A stretch of DNA of 64,000 nt from Lamprocystis purpurea DSM 4197 (GTDB lineage Bacteria > Pseudomonadota > Gammaproteobacteria > Chromatiales > Chromatiaceae), in assembly GCF_000379525.1 (NCBI RefSeq), contig NZ_KB902491.1, positions 21,696 through 85,695 of the forward strand, given 5' to 3'. A program made the translations under genes and the position numbers. Positions 1 to 7,977 of this stretch are shown here, in pieces. Numbering within the stretch: the stretch's first letter is position 1; the number at the start of each line of letters is the position of its first letter. The notes under the pieces are model-generated. The model did not search any database, was not told the origin of the DNA, and was given only the letters and a program-made list of their open reading frames with translations.

Positions 1-2
1 CA

Positions 3-140
3 TCCCTGGCCTATGGTGGAACACCGCGTTCGGTGGTTCTGACTTATCTGCCTGGCGATGGACCAAGAGTCCCGCATCTCGGTGAATACGGAAGTCAATA
101 CAAATCGCTGGGGCGCTATATCTTCTCGCTTCGCGCTTGA
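3..140 (+). CDS. C-terminal fragment of an unidentified protein (cut by window start)
   Basis: Reading frame 3 is open from the first bases of the window to a TGA at 138-140. It gives 45 residues with protein-like composition, containing YGGTPRSVVLTYLPGDGPR and ending GRYIFSLRA. The other two plus frames stop earlier (frame 1 within about 40 nt, frame 2 near base 83). I do not recognise the family. It runs convergent to the next gene. That it is the 3' end of a gene starting outside the window is inference from composition and lack of a start. Confidence 0.4.
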   Translation, partial: SLAYGGTPRSVVLTYLPGDGPRVPHLGEYGSQYKSLGRYIFSLRA

Positions 141-172
141 TGGTTCTCAGCCCGTTACGCGGGCCTTGAGCG

Positions 173-967
173 TCAGTCGACCCCGAGGATCCACCCTTCG
201 ATGTCGGCCATGGCGCGCTGCGGCGGCGTCAGGGCGGGTGCGAGGGCGTCTTGCAGGCGGCCGTCCAGATCGGCCTGACGCAGCCAGGCGGCGACGCTCC
301 AGGCGTCGTGCTGGTCCGGGGTGCGTCCGTCCGGAGGGAACAGACGCTTCCAGCGGGCGGGGTAGACCTCGGCCACCATCGAGCGTCCGGCCGGGACCTG
401 CCAGCCGTCGAACGGCCAGCAGTGGATCCGGTCGCCCAGGTGCCGGCGCAGATAGAGCAGCCATGGCAGGCCGGCGTGGGTGGACTTGGCGACCGAACCT
501 TGCACGTCGAAATGAAAGACCGACTTGGCCGCGCCCGCGCGTGTCTCGGTCAGGCGACGCCAGCGGGTGCTGCCCATCCGCGCGGCGCCATTGCCGGCGT
601 TACCGTAGCGGACAAAATCCACGTAGATGTCGTCGTCGGTCGGCCAATGGCGCTGGAAATCGGCGAGGAAGGCCGGCCAATCGAAGGGCAGGTGGTGGGC
701 CTCGAAATAGGCTAACGGAAACGAAAAGCCGTGGTCGATGCCGACCAGGGTGGGCTGGTCTTCGGCCAGACGGTCCACCAGCCATTCCGCGATCCCGCGC
801 CGCGTCCAGTAGGTGCGCGGGCTGGGCGGCGGCACGACCTCCGCGGGCAGCGCTGCCCGATCCGCCTGGTAGACACGCAGCCCCTGGAGGCTGGACTTGG
901 GCGTGGCGGCGCCCGAGTAGTCGATGCCGATATAGCGGGCGAAGGCCGGGTTGGCGTTGCTGTTCAT
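173..967 (-). CDS. DUF429-like protein (RNase H-fold)
   Basis: This 264-aa protein carries three acidic motifs typical of the DUF429/RNase H-like fold: GIDYSGAA near residue 14, GIDHGFSFPLAYF near residue 97, and DQHDAWSVAAW near residue 225. These acidic residues would form a metal-binding site, but the family has no firm function. The ATG at 967 is followed by a polar leader before the first strand. It stands alone, convergent with the fragment at the window start and divergent from the GH57 gene, so it is not part of the glycogen block. Family assignment is from motif memory and is moderately sure. Confidence 0.7.
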   Translation of the reverse strand: MNSNANPAFARYIGIDYSGAATPKSSLQGLRVYQADRAALPAEVVPPPSPRTYWTRRGIAEWLVDRLAEDQPTLVGIDHGFSFPLAYFEAHHLPFDWPAFLADFQRHWPTDDDIYVDFVRYGNAGNGAARMGSTRWRRLTETRAGAAKSVFHFDVQGSVAKSTHAGLPWLLYLRRHLGDRIHCWPFDGWQVPAGRSMVAEVYPARWKRLFPPDGRTPDQHDAWSVAAWLRQADLDGRLQDALAPALTPPQRAMADIEGWILGVD

Positions 968-1173
968 ACCGCAGGGATGATCTCATATCGAGGCGCCAAG
1001 CGCGCCGGATTTACGAGGAATCGACGTCGATCTCTCGGCTTTGGGCCGGGCGGCCCAGTCTGAGGCGCCGCCGTCCTCCGGCGCCGATCTGGCGTTGATC
1101 CTGGGGCCGTGCGATGATCACCATTGTGGGTACGACCCCGTTCGAGGGCCGGCCGGAGCCGCGGTGGGAACCG

Positions 1174-2832
1174 ATGACAAGCACTCTCTTTCACGCCCTT
1201 GGGCTGCACATGCATCAGCCGCCGGGCAATCTGCGCCTGTTGATCGAAGCCAACCCCTGGGAGGCCGAGCAGATCATGCGCTGTTACGAGCGCCCGGTGC
1301 GCTACGCCGCGCGGTATCGCGACGTGGCCAGGCTGCACGTCGGTTTCTCCGGTGGGCTGCTGGATCAACTGCTGGACCAGCGGGTGGTCGATCTTTACCG
1401 CCACATCCTGGATATTCCCGCGATGCTCGATGGTTACGCCCAGGCGGACAACATCGAACTGATCGGCATGGGCCAGCATCATCCGATCTTTCCGCTCATC
1501 CCGCGGGAGGATTGGCCCGAGCAACTGGAACTGGGACGTGTCACCATGCAGCGCGCCTTCGGCCGCATGCCCCGCGGCTTCTGGCCGCCGGAGTTGGCCT
1601 TCACCATGGAGATGATCCCGGCCCTGGTCGAGGCGGGTTTCGACTATGTGGTGGCCGACGGTATCCATGTGCTGCCCGAGGACGGCATCAGCGATGTCTT
1701 CCGCCCTTACCTGGCCTGCCATGATGGCGTGTGTATCACCGTGGTGCCGCGGGATCGCGATGTGTCCGCCGCCCAGCACACCGGGCTCGATGCCACCTGG
1801 TTTCAGAACGAGGTGCGCTGGCGCACCGGGGGTTCGGCGCGCCCGCATGAGCCGCGGTTGGTCACCACCTGGTCCGATGGGGAGAACGGCAACTGGTTTC
1901 GTGAGCCCCACGAGGGATCCGGGTTTTTCGGCTATTTCTTCGCTCCTTACATGGAGCATTACCGTGGCGGAGAGTATCCGGTCAACCCCGTTTCACTGAG
2001 TGCCTATCTTGAACAGCATCCACCGCAGGCCTATGCCCAGGTGCAGACCGGCAGTTGGAATGTCGGCATGGGTTTCGTGCCGGATCTGTCCCAATGGGCC
2101 GGCAGCGCGGAGCAGAAAGCGGCGGTGGAGGAGGTCACTCGTTTGAGCGCGCGTTATTGGGACCTGCTCACGCGTCTGCATGCGACCCGGCGTGTCCATC
2201 ATTGCTGGGAGGCGCTGGAACGTGCCCGCCGCCTGCTCCTGGAGGCCGAGACCAGTTGTTACTTTGTGTGGGGCGATTCCTGGATTCCGCTCCTGTATGA
2301 ACGGACCGCGTCGGCGTTCAAAGACCTGGACACGGTCGCGGCGGCCCTGGATGCCGCGCTGAGCCCGCCGGTTTCCGGGAAGGGGCAGCCGGAACCCGAA
2401 CAGATCGATCAGGCCGCCACCCCGAGCGTTCAGGCCGTGACCGAGTTGCCGTCCGAACCGCCGCTGGAGCTGCCGGGCGAGCAGCCGCCTGAGTTGCCGG
2501 GTGAGCTGCCGCCTGAACTGCCGGGCGAGCAGCCGCCTGAGATGCCGGGTGAACTGCCGCCTGAGCTGCCGGGCGGTCAGCCCACTGAGTTGCTGTCTGA
2601 ACTGTTGCGTGTCCGGTCGCCTGATCTCGCGGAACCAGCGACCCATGTCGCCGAGGCCCGCCGCGCCGGCCCGCTGGAAGTCACGGCCACGACCAACCCG
2701 TTCGAAACGGCCGGGGATCCGCTGGATACCCTGCCGGACACGACTACCAATGCGACGCGTCCCGGTTCGCCGCCTGCCAGGGTGCATCCCGGCGGCGGGC
2801 GGACTGGACCCAAGCGGACACAGAGGCGCTGA
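1174..2832 (+). CDS. Glycoside hydrolase family 57 protein
   Basis: Predicted alpha-glucan-acting enzyme (amylase or branching-type) of family GH57, about 552 aa. The family motifs are visible in order: LGLHMHQPPG at the N-terminus, GMGQHHPIFPLIP, GFWPPELAF (Glu as nucleophile) with the following YVVADGIHV, and TWSDGENGNWF (Asp as acid/base). An in-frame ATG at 1114 would add 20 residues with no family similarity, so the ATG at 1174, which starts right before the first strand, is preferred. The last 130 or so residues lie beyond the catalytic domain and include a Pro/Glu/Leu repeat. It is followed on the same strand by a DUF4912 gene and glgA, a grouping that points to glycogen turnover. Exact bond specificity cannot be read from the sequence. 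Confidence 0.9.
   Translation: MTSTLFHALGLHMHQPPGNLRLLIEANPWEAEQIMRCYERPVRYAARYRDVARLHVGFSGGLLDQLLDQRVVDLYRHILDIPAMLDGYAQADNIELIGMGQHHPIFPLIPREDWPEQLELGRVTMQRAFGRMPRGFWPPELAFTMEMIPALVEAGFDYVVADGIHVLPEDGISDVFRPYLACHDGVCITVVPRDRDVSAAQHTGLDATWFQNEVRWRTGGSARPHEPRLVTTWSDGENGNWFREPHEGSGFFGYFFAPYMEHYRGGEYPVNPVSLSAYLEQHPPQAYAQVQTGSWNVGMGFVPDLSQWAGSAEQKAAVEEVTRLSARYWDLLTRLHATRRVHHCWEALERARRLLLEAETSCYFVWGDSWIPLLYERTASAFKDLDTVAAALDAALSPPVSGKGQPEPEQIDQAATPSVQAVTELPSEPPLELPGEQPPELPGELPPELPGEQPPEMPGELPPELPGGQPTELLSELLRVRSPDLAEPATHVAEARRAGPLEVTATTNPFETAGDPLDTLPDTTTNATRPGSPPARVHPGGGRTGPKRTQRR
2443..2607 (+). repeat. In-frame Pro/Glu/Leu tandem repeat in the GH57 C-terminus
   Basis: The codons for the unit E-L/M-P-G-E-L/Q-P-P recur about six times, e.g. 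ELPGEQPPELPGELPPE. The DNA is nearly identical between copies (cctgagttgccgggtgagct-like units), so copy number could vary by slippage. The encoded segment would be an extended linker or surface tail following the catalytic domain. Confidence 0.7.
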
Positions 2833-2932
2833 CAGGGTGAACCGTGCTTGACCGCGGAGGCACGCGGGCCGCGTCGCGCCCGGTGATCAGCAAGCGAATC
2901 CGGAGTGCTGCGCGACGGTCCAGGGGACCGGT

Positions 2933-4108
2933 ATGAGCACGGAACGAGAGACCTCAGAACCAGGGTCGCCGCCCGCTCATCCGGGGTCGGACGGCTCCAG
3001 TCCGCCCGCTGCCGAGGACGATGTGACCGCCGAACTGGCGCCGCACTTTCCCGGCGAGGAGCGCGGCACTGGCGTGGTGCTCTATGGTGCCGCCCGCGGT
3101 GTTCTGCGGGTTCAGTGGCGCCTGGAACCCGACACGCTGGAGCAGGCGGTCGGCTCCTTTCCCGTGGCCGGCGCGCGCCCCACGCTGGTGCTGCGGCTGC
3201 GGCGCCTGCGGCCGGACGGCGGCTCGGATCAACTCGATGAGGTCCGGTTGGCAGCGGTCGCCCGGTCGGGAAGCGGGTTTCGCGAGTTCAGCGTGCCGCT
3301 TGACCACGGACGCTACCGCGCGGAACTTGGTCTGATCAATAGGGATGGCGGGTGGCTGATGCTGGCCCGCTCGAACGACCTGGACAATGTCGCCAAAGTC
3401 GGGGTCGATCTCACCCGCCTGGCCGCGGCGCCCGCCACGCCGTTATCCCCGAACGCCCAGGACACGGCCGAATCAGTCGGGGCACCGGCCGACCAGCGGC
3501 CGACTGACGCGCGGCCCGTGCCGATCTTTCCGCTCGCACTGCGCCTGATTGCGGAGCACACCGGCGATTTGCCGCCGGGCGCCGGTTCAATCCCGCCGAC
3601 CGCGCCCGCCAGTCCGGCACCGGTCGCGCTGCTCGCTCCCGGCATGCCGACCGCGTCCGCCGGCGCGCCCGGGGATGATGTGACCCTTGCGGTCATGCTG
3701 GACTCTGTCGCCCAAGGGTTGCCGGTGCAGCAGGAAGTACGAGCGCCGGACGCGGACGGGGGGCGGGCGGATTCACCGGAGTATCCGCCGTTGCCGGTCC
3801 GCCCGGTGTTTCCGGAGTTGCTGACCGCGGCGGAACCTGCGGCGGCCGAGTCGGTAACCTATGGACCGATCCCACCCTTGTCCTACGGCCAGGAACCGGT
3901 CCGGTCCATGGGGGTTCAGATCCTGGCGGAACTGCGGATCAGCGGTCAGGCGGCACCCGGCACCGAGATCGATCTGTTCGGTCATCCCTATCGGGTGGGG
4001 CCCGGCGGTCGGTTCCAACTGGTCGTGCTGGTGGATGATCCCGAACTGCTGCGCCGGGCACTGGCACTGCATCCGCCACCGGAGCTGCGCGAGAAGCGTG
4101 AAGACTGA
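2933..4108 (+). CDS. DUF4912 domain protein
   Basis: 391 aa. After an acidic, Pro-rich leader (residues 1-45) there is a DUF4912-like beta domain at about 50-150: TGVVLYGAARGVLRVQWRL, then YRAELGLINRDGGWLMLARSN. A low-complexity Pro/Ala linker covers about 160-305. The C-terminal beta segment (about 320-385) has APGTEIDLFGHPYRVGPGGR. Proteins of this family often sit between GH57 and glycogen synthase genes, as here. A role in polyglucan metabolism or carbohydrate binding is inferred from context only. Start is the ATG at 2933, about 100 bp after the GH57 stop. Confidence 0.75.
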   Translation: MSTERETSEPGSPPAHPGSDGSSPPAAEDDVTAELAPHFPGEERGTGVVLYGAARGVLRVQWRLEPDTLEQAVGSFPVAGARPTLVLRLRRLRPDGGSDQLDEVRLAAVARSGSGFREFSVPLDHGRYRAELGLINRDGGWLMLARSNDLDNVAKVGVDLTRLAAAPATPLSPNAQDTAESVGAPADQRPTDARPVPIFPLALRLIAEHTGDLPPGAGSIPPTAPASPAPVALLAPGMPTASAGAPGDDVTLAVMLDSVAQGLPVQQEVRAPDADGGRADSPEYPPLPVRPVFPELLTAAEPAAAESVTYGPIPPLSYGQEPVRSMGVQILAELRISGQAAPGTEIDLFGHPYRVGPGGRFQLVVLVDDPELLRRALALHPPPELREKRED

Positions 4109-4272
4109 GCCCCAGGGGGCGTCGGTCGCGACCCGTCGGCGGTTATACTTCCACCCTCGCATCCCTGGCCGCGTTCCGGACTTGCCGTCCGCCCAGCAGC
4201 CCCAGGGAGCGCATCAACGAGTGGCGACGCGGAGCGCTGCCGACACACGAGCGAATCTAGGGGGTAGGGCTC

Positions 4273-5739
4273 ATGTACATCGCGATGGTCAGCGCCGAGT
4301 GCGCGCCGATTGCCAAGGCCGGCGGTCTTGGGGACTTCGTCCAGGGCCTGGCGCGGGAACTCGCCATCCGCGGCAACCAGGTCGAGATCTTCCTCCCCAA
4401 GTACGACGTGTTGCGTTTTGATCGAATCTGGAACCTCACCAAGTGTCATCGGGATCTGTGGGTGCCCTATTACGACCAATGGGTTCACTGCGACGTCGAA
4501 TGTGGCGAGGTCGACGGACTCAAGTGCTATTTCATCGACGAGCATGCCCGCGAGAACTTCTTTCGGCGCGGCAAGATCTATGGCGAGCCGGATGATCCCA
4601 ACCGCTTCGCTTTTTATTGCCGCGCGGTACTGGAGTTCATGTACAAGTCCGGCCGGCATCCGGATGTCATCCATTGCAATGACTGGCAGACCGGTCTGGT
4701 GCCGGTCCTCCTGTATGAGATTTATCAGGCGCTGGGGATGACCCATTCGCGGGTCTGCTACACGCTCCATAACATGGGCCATCAGGGCGTGGTGGGCGAG
4801 CACGTGCTGCGTCAGGTCGGCCTGCGGCCCGATCGCCTATTGGTCATGGAGCGGCTGCTCGACCCGGTCAGTCACCGCGCGGGCAACCTGATGAAGGGCG
4901 GGATCGTCTTCTCCAACTTCGTCACCACGGTGTCGCCCCGCTATGCCTGGGAGATCCAGCATACCGATCAGGGGATGGGCTTGCAGGGGGTGCTGCAGTA
5001 CTATGACCGGAAATTCGGCGGCGTCCTGAACGGCATCGATTATTCGGTGTGGAATCCGGAGCTGGATACCCATCTGCCCAAGCCCTATGGCCCCGACAGT
5101 CTGCCCAATAAGGCGGCAAGCAAGCGCGCCCTGCGCGAACGGGTCGGGCTGGAAGACGTGTTCAAGCCGATCATCTCGGTGGTCAGTCGGCTGGATCGGC
5201 AGAAGGGCGTGGACCTGATCCGTCACGCCATCTATCACACGCTGAAAAGCGGCTGTCAGTTCGTGCTCCTCGGCTCAGCCCCGGAGCCGAAAGTCAATGA
5301 GCTGTTCTGGGGCATCAAGCACGAGATGGACGCCAATCCCGATTGCCATCTGGAATTGACCTATAACGAAGAGCTGTCGCACCTGATCTATGGCGGGGCC
5401 GACATGATCCTGATTCCCAGCGTCTATGAGCCCTGCGGTTTGACGCAGATGATCGCCATGAAATACGGCGTGGTGCCGATCGTGCGGCGGGTCGGCGGGT
5501 TGGCGGATACGGTCTTCGACGCCAACTATTCGGACAAGCCGTTCGAGGAGCGCAACGGCTACCTGTTCGACGAGCTCACGCCGGCCAGTCTGGAAGCCGC
5601 GATGGACCGCGCCATCGGGCTCTGGTTCCGCTTCCCGGAATATTTCAGACAGTTGCGGACCAACGGCATGCGCGCCGACAACTCCTGGAACAAGCCGGGC
5701 CAGCAGTATCTCGATATCTATCATCACCTGCGTGGGTGA
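4273..5739 (+). CDS. glgA: Glycogen (starch) synthase, GT5 family
   Basis: 488 aa, a normal length for GlgA, which transfers glucose from ADP-glucose to the non-reducing end of glycogen. It begins MYIAMVSAECAPIAKAGGLG, containing the K-x-G-G-L sugar-nucleotide motif. It also has HCNDWQTGLVPVLLY and, in the C-terminal domain, SRLDRQKGVDLI and the GT-B donor-site motif PSVYEPCGLTQMIAMKYG. The ATG at 4273 follows a GGGGTAGGG-like purine stretch. It is third in the GH57-DUF4912-glgA block and overlaps the first possible start of the next gene. No defect is visible. Confidence 0.95.
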   Translation: MYIAMVSAECAPIAKAGGLGDFVQGLARELAIRGNQVEIFLPKYDVLRFDRIWNLTKCHRDLWVPYYDQWVHCDVECGEVDGLKCYFIDEHARENFFRRGKIYGEPDDPNRFAFYCRAVLEFMYKSGRHPDVIHCNDWQTGLVPVLLYEIYQALGMTHSRVCYTLHNMGHQGVVGEHVLRQVGLRPDRLLVMERLLDPVSHRAGNLMKGGIVFSNFVTTVSPRYAWEIQHTDQGMGLQGVLQYYDRKFGGVLNGIDYSVWNPELDTHLPKPYGPDSLPNKAASKRALRERVGLEDVFKPIISVVSRLDRQKGVDLIRHAIYHTLKSGCQFVLLGSAPEPKVNELFWGIKHEMDANPDCHLELTYNEELSHLIYGGADMILIPSVYEPCGLTQMIAMKYGVVPIVRRVGGLADTVFDANYSDKPFEERNGYLFDELTPASLEAAMDRAIGLWFRFPEYFRQLRTNGMRADNSWNKPGQQYLDIYHHLRG

Positions 5740-5750
5740 GGGCCGCTGCG

Positions 5751-7259
5751 ATGCCGCCGACCGCGACCGATCAACTGCCGCATGCGCTCTATCGGGCCGC
5801 GCAGGTCCGGGCACTGGACCGTGCGGCCATCGAGACGCATGGCATTCCGGGAATCGTGTTGATGACCCGCGCCGGGGCCGCGGCCTACGATCTGCTGCGC
5901 GCCCGCTGGCCGGCGGCCGAGCGTGTCACCGTGCTGGCCGGGCTGGGCAACAATGGCGGCGATGGCTACGTGGTCGCCCGCCTGGCCCGGGCGGACGGCC
6001 TTCAGGTGCAGGTCTTGCTGGTCGGCGATGCGGAACGGGTCGGCGGCGATGCGGCACTGGCCTTGGCGGCCTATCGTGCGTCCGGCGGTGAGGTCGAACC
6101 ATTCGGCGGCTTGCCGCGCCGGCCCGGCGTCATCGTCGATGCGCTGTTCGGCATCGGGCTCGATCGACCGGTGAGCGGTCTCGCGGCCCAGGCCATCGCG
6201 TCGGTCAATGGCGCGGGCGCCCCGGTGCTGGCGATCGACCTGCCCTCGGGGTTGGCCGCGGACACCGGCGCCGTGCTGGGAATCGCCGTGCAGGCCGACG
6301 CCACCCTCAGTTTCATCGGTCTGAAGCAGGGGCTCTTCACCGGTGCCGGCCCGGACCACTGCGGCGCCATTTACTTCAGCACGCTGGACGTGCCCCCGCT
6401 GGTCTATTCCCAGCAGATCCTCGCGGCCCGGCGGGTCGACTGGGCACAGCAGTCCACCCGCCTGGGCCGGCGTCGCCGCAGTGCGCATAAGGGCGACTTT
6501 GGTCATGTGCTGGTGGTCGGCGGAGCGCCTGGCATGTCCGGCGCGGCGCGGTTGGCGGGCGAGGGCGCGCTGCGCGCCGGGGCCGGATTGGTCACGATCG
6601 CCACCCATCCGGCCCATGCCGAGTTGCTCAATCTGACCCGGCCGGAACTCATGGTCAGCGCGGTCGCGGACCGACGGACACTGGATCGGTTGATCGAGCG
6701 GGCCGACGTCATCGCCATCGGTCCCGGTCTGGGGCGCGGGCCCTGGGGGCGGGCACTCTGGCAGCGGGTCCGCGGCTGCGGCAAACCGCTGGTGGTCGAC
6801 GCCGATGCGCTGAACCTCCTGGCCGAGCAGCCCGGCGCCGGTCCGGACTGGGTGCTGACCCCGCATCCGGGGGAGGCCGGGCGGCTGCTCGGATCGAGCA
6901 CGGCGCAGATCGGCCAGGACCGCTTTTCGGCGGTGGCTATGCTGCGACAACGCTACGGCGGAGTCGCGGTCCTGAAGGGGGCCGGGACTCTGATTCAGGG
7001 CCAATCGCAGCGTCCACCGGCTCTGTGTTCAGACGGCAATCCGGGCATGGCCACCGCGGGTGCGGGCGACGTGCTGACCGGGGTCATCGCCGCGTTGCGC
7101 GCCCAGGGTCTGGACGCGGAAGCAGCAGCCGCCGCCGGTGTCTGTCTGCACGCGGCGGCGGGCGACCATGCGGCACGGGACGGCGAAAAGGGTCTGCTCG
7201 CCGGTGACATCCTGGCGGCCCTGCGGCCGGTCGCCAATGGCGTACTCAAGCGTCCTTGA
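5751..7259 (+). CDS. nnr: Bifunctional NAD(P)H-hydrate epimerase / ADP-dependent NAD(P)H-hydrate dehydratase
   Basis: Repairs damaged (hydrated) NAD(P)H. The N-terminal YjeF-N epimerase half (to about residue 215) has QVRALDRAAIETHGI and the motif GLGNNGGDGYVVARL. The C-terminal ribokinase-like dehydratase half has GDFGHVLVVGGAPGMSGAA, PLVVDADALNLL, LTPHPGEAGRLL and the ATP/Mg loop NPGMATAGAGDVLTG. Full length for the fusion. I chose the ATG at 5751, preceded by GTGAGGG at good spacing; a GTG at 5736 overlapping the glgA stop is the alternative. It is followed by a 167-bp gap with an inverted repeat and then tsaE, a neighbour often found beside this enzyme in gammaproteobacteria. Confidence 0.95.
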   Translation: MPPTATDQLPHALYRAAQVRALDRAAIETHGIPGIVLMTRAGAAAYDLLRARWPAAERVTVLAGLGNNGGDGYVVARLARADGLQVQVLLVGDAERVGGDAALALAAYRASGGEVEPFGGLPRRPGVIVDALFGIGLDRPVSGLAAQAIASVNGAGAPVLAIDLPSGLAADTGAVLGIAVQADATLSFIGLKQGLFTGAGPDHCGAIYFSTLDVPPLVYSQQILAARRVDWAQQSTRLGRRRRSAHKGDFGHVLVVGGAPGMSGAARLAGEGALRAGAGLVTIATHPAHAELLNLTRPELMVSAVADRRTLDRLIERADVIAIGPGLGRGPWGRALWQRVRGCGKPLVVDADALNLLAEQPGAGPDWVLTPHPGEAGRLLGSSTAQIGQDRFSAVAMLRQRYGGVAVLKGAGTLIQGQSQRPPALCSDGNPGMATAGAGDVLTGVIAALRAQGLDAEAAAAAGVCLHAAAGDHAARDGEKGLLAGDILAALRPVANGVLKRP

Positions 7260-7295
7260 GTAACGAGTCAAGAACAGGCTAACCAACGAATACAA

Positions 7296-7398
7296 TCGTT
7301 GTCGTTGTCGTAATCGAAGAAGCGATTTAACTTGGGCATCCTCGCGGGTATCATCACCTCGATTACGATTACGAATACGATTACGACAACGACAACGA
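7296..7398. repeat. Long inverted repeat, 21-bp perfect arms
   Basis: The arm at 7296-7316 (tcgttgtcgttgtcgtaatc plus g) is exactly reverse-complementary to 7378-7398. The 61-nt spacer itself contains tandem cgatta/acgatt units. The composition (repeated CGTTGT and CGATTA) is unlike the surrounding GC-rich genes. It lies between nnr and tsaE. It could be a dispersed palindromic element or a strong RNA hairpin upstream of tsaE. Confidence 0.85.
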
Positions 7399-7426
7399 CC
7401 GAGACGCCAAAGGCGTTCCGTAACAG

Positions 7427-7918
7427 ATGAACACAGATGATCACGGGTCGATCGAGATCCGGCTGCCCGACGCCGAGTCGCAGACCGCGTTTGGCACGGC
7501 CCTGGCCGCGCACTTGCCCGAACAACTGGTGATCTATCTGCGCGGCGATCTGGGGACCGGCAAGACCACCCTGGCGCGCGGCATCCTGCGCGGCCTGGGC
7601 CACCGTGGAGCCGCGCGCAGCCCCACCTATACCTTGATCGAACCCTATGAAATCGGCGCTATACGGGTCTTTCACCTGGATCTGTATCGCCTGGCCGACC
7701 CCGAGGAACTGGAATATCTGGGGCTGCGCGATCTGCTTGCAGAGACGGCGCTCTGGCTGGTGGAATGGCCCGAGCGCGGTGCCGGACTCCTGCCCGCGCC
7801 CGATCTGACGATCGCCATCGACTATCTTGATGAGGGTCGACGGCTGCACCTGACGGCTCAAGGCCCGGCGGCGGGCGGCATGATCGAGGTGCTGCGGTCC
7901 GGCGCAGGGGTGCTTTAA
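7427..7918 (+). CDS. tsaE: tRNA threonylcarbamoyladenosine biosynthesis ATPase TsaE
   Basis: 163 aa, the usual length. TsaE is the ATPase partner of TsaB/TsaD in making t6A37 on ANN-decoding tRNAs. Walker A is GDLGTGKTTLARG at about residue 41. It is followed by the family signatures SPTYTLIEPYE, FHLDLYRL and LVEWPERG. The ATG at 7427 lacks a strong Shine-Dalgarno sequence and sits just after the inverted repeat at 7296-7398, whose hairpin may affect its expression (inference). The next gene is not the usual amiC/mutL but a phytochrome gene. Confidence 0.95.
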   Translation: MNTDDHGSIEIRLPDAESQTAFGTALAAHLPEQLVIYLRGDLGTGKTTLARGILRGLGHRGAARSPTYTLIEPYEIGAIRVFHLDLYRLADPEELEYLGLRDLLAETALWLVEWPERGAGLLPAPDLTIAIDYLDEGRRLHLTAQGPAAGGMIEVLRSGAGVL

Positions 7919-7977
7919 ACCTGAAACACGCAGTCAGCCTCCTTATCATTCGTTAACGGCCTGCGGAGACTTAGATC

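Noticed and set aside
2443..2607. CRISPR-like array
   Set aside because: The repeats are in frame within a protein gene, of short period, with no unique spacers.
7268..7861. Minus-strand frame over the inverted repeat and tsaE
   Set aside because: Antisense to tsaE; its Val/Ile-rich end is produced by the repeat units.
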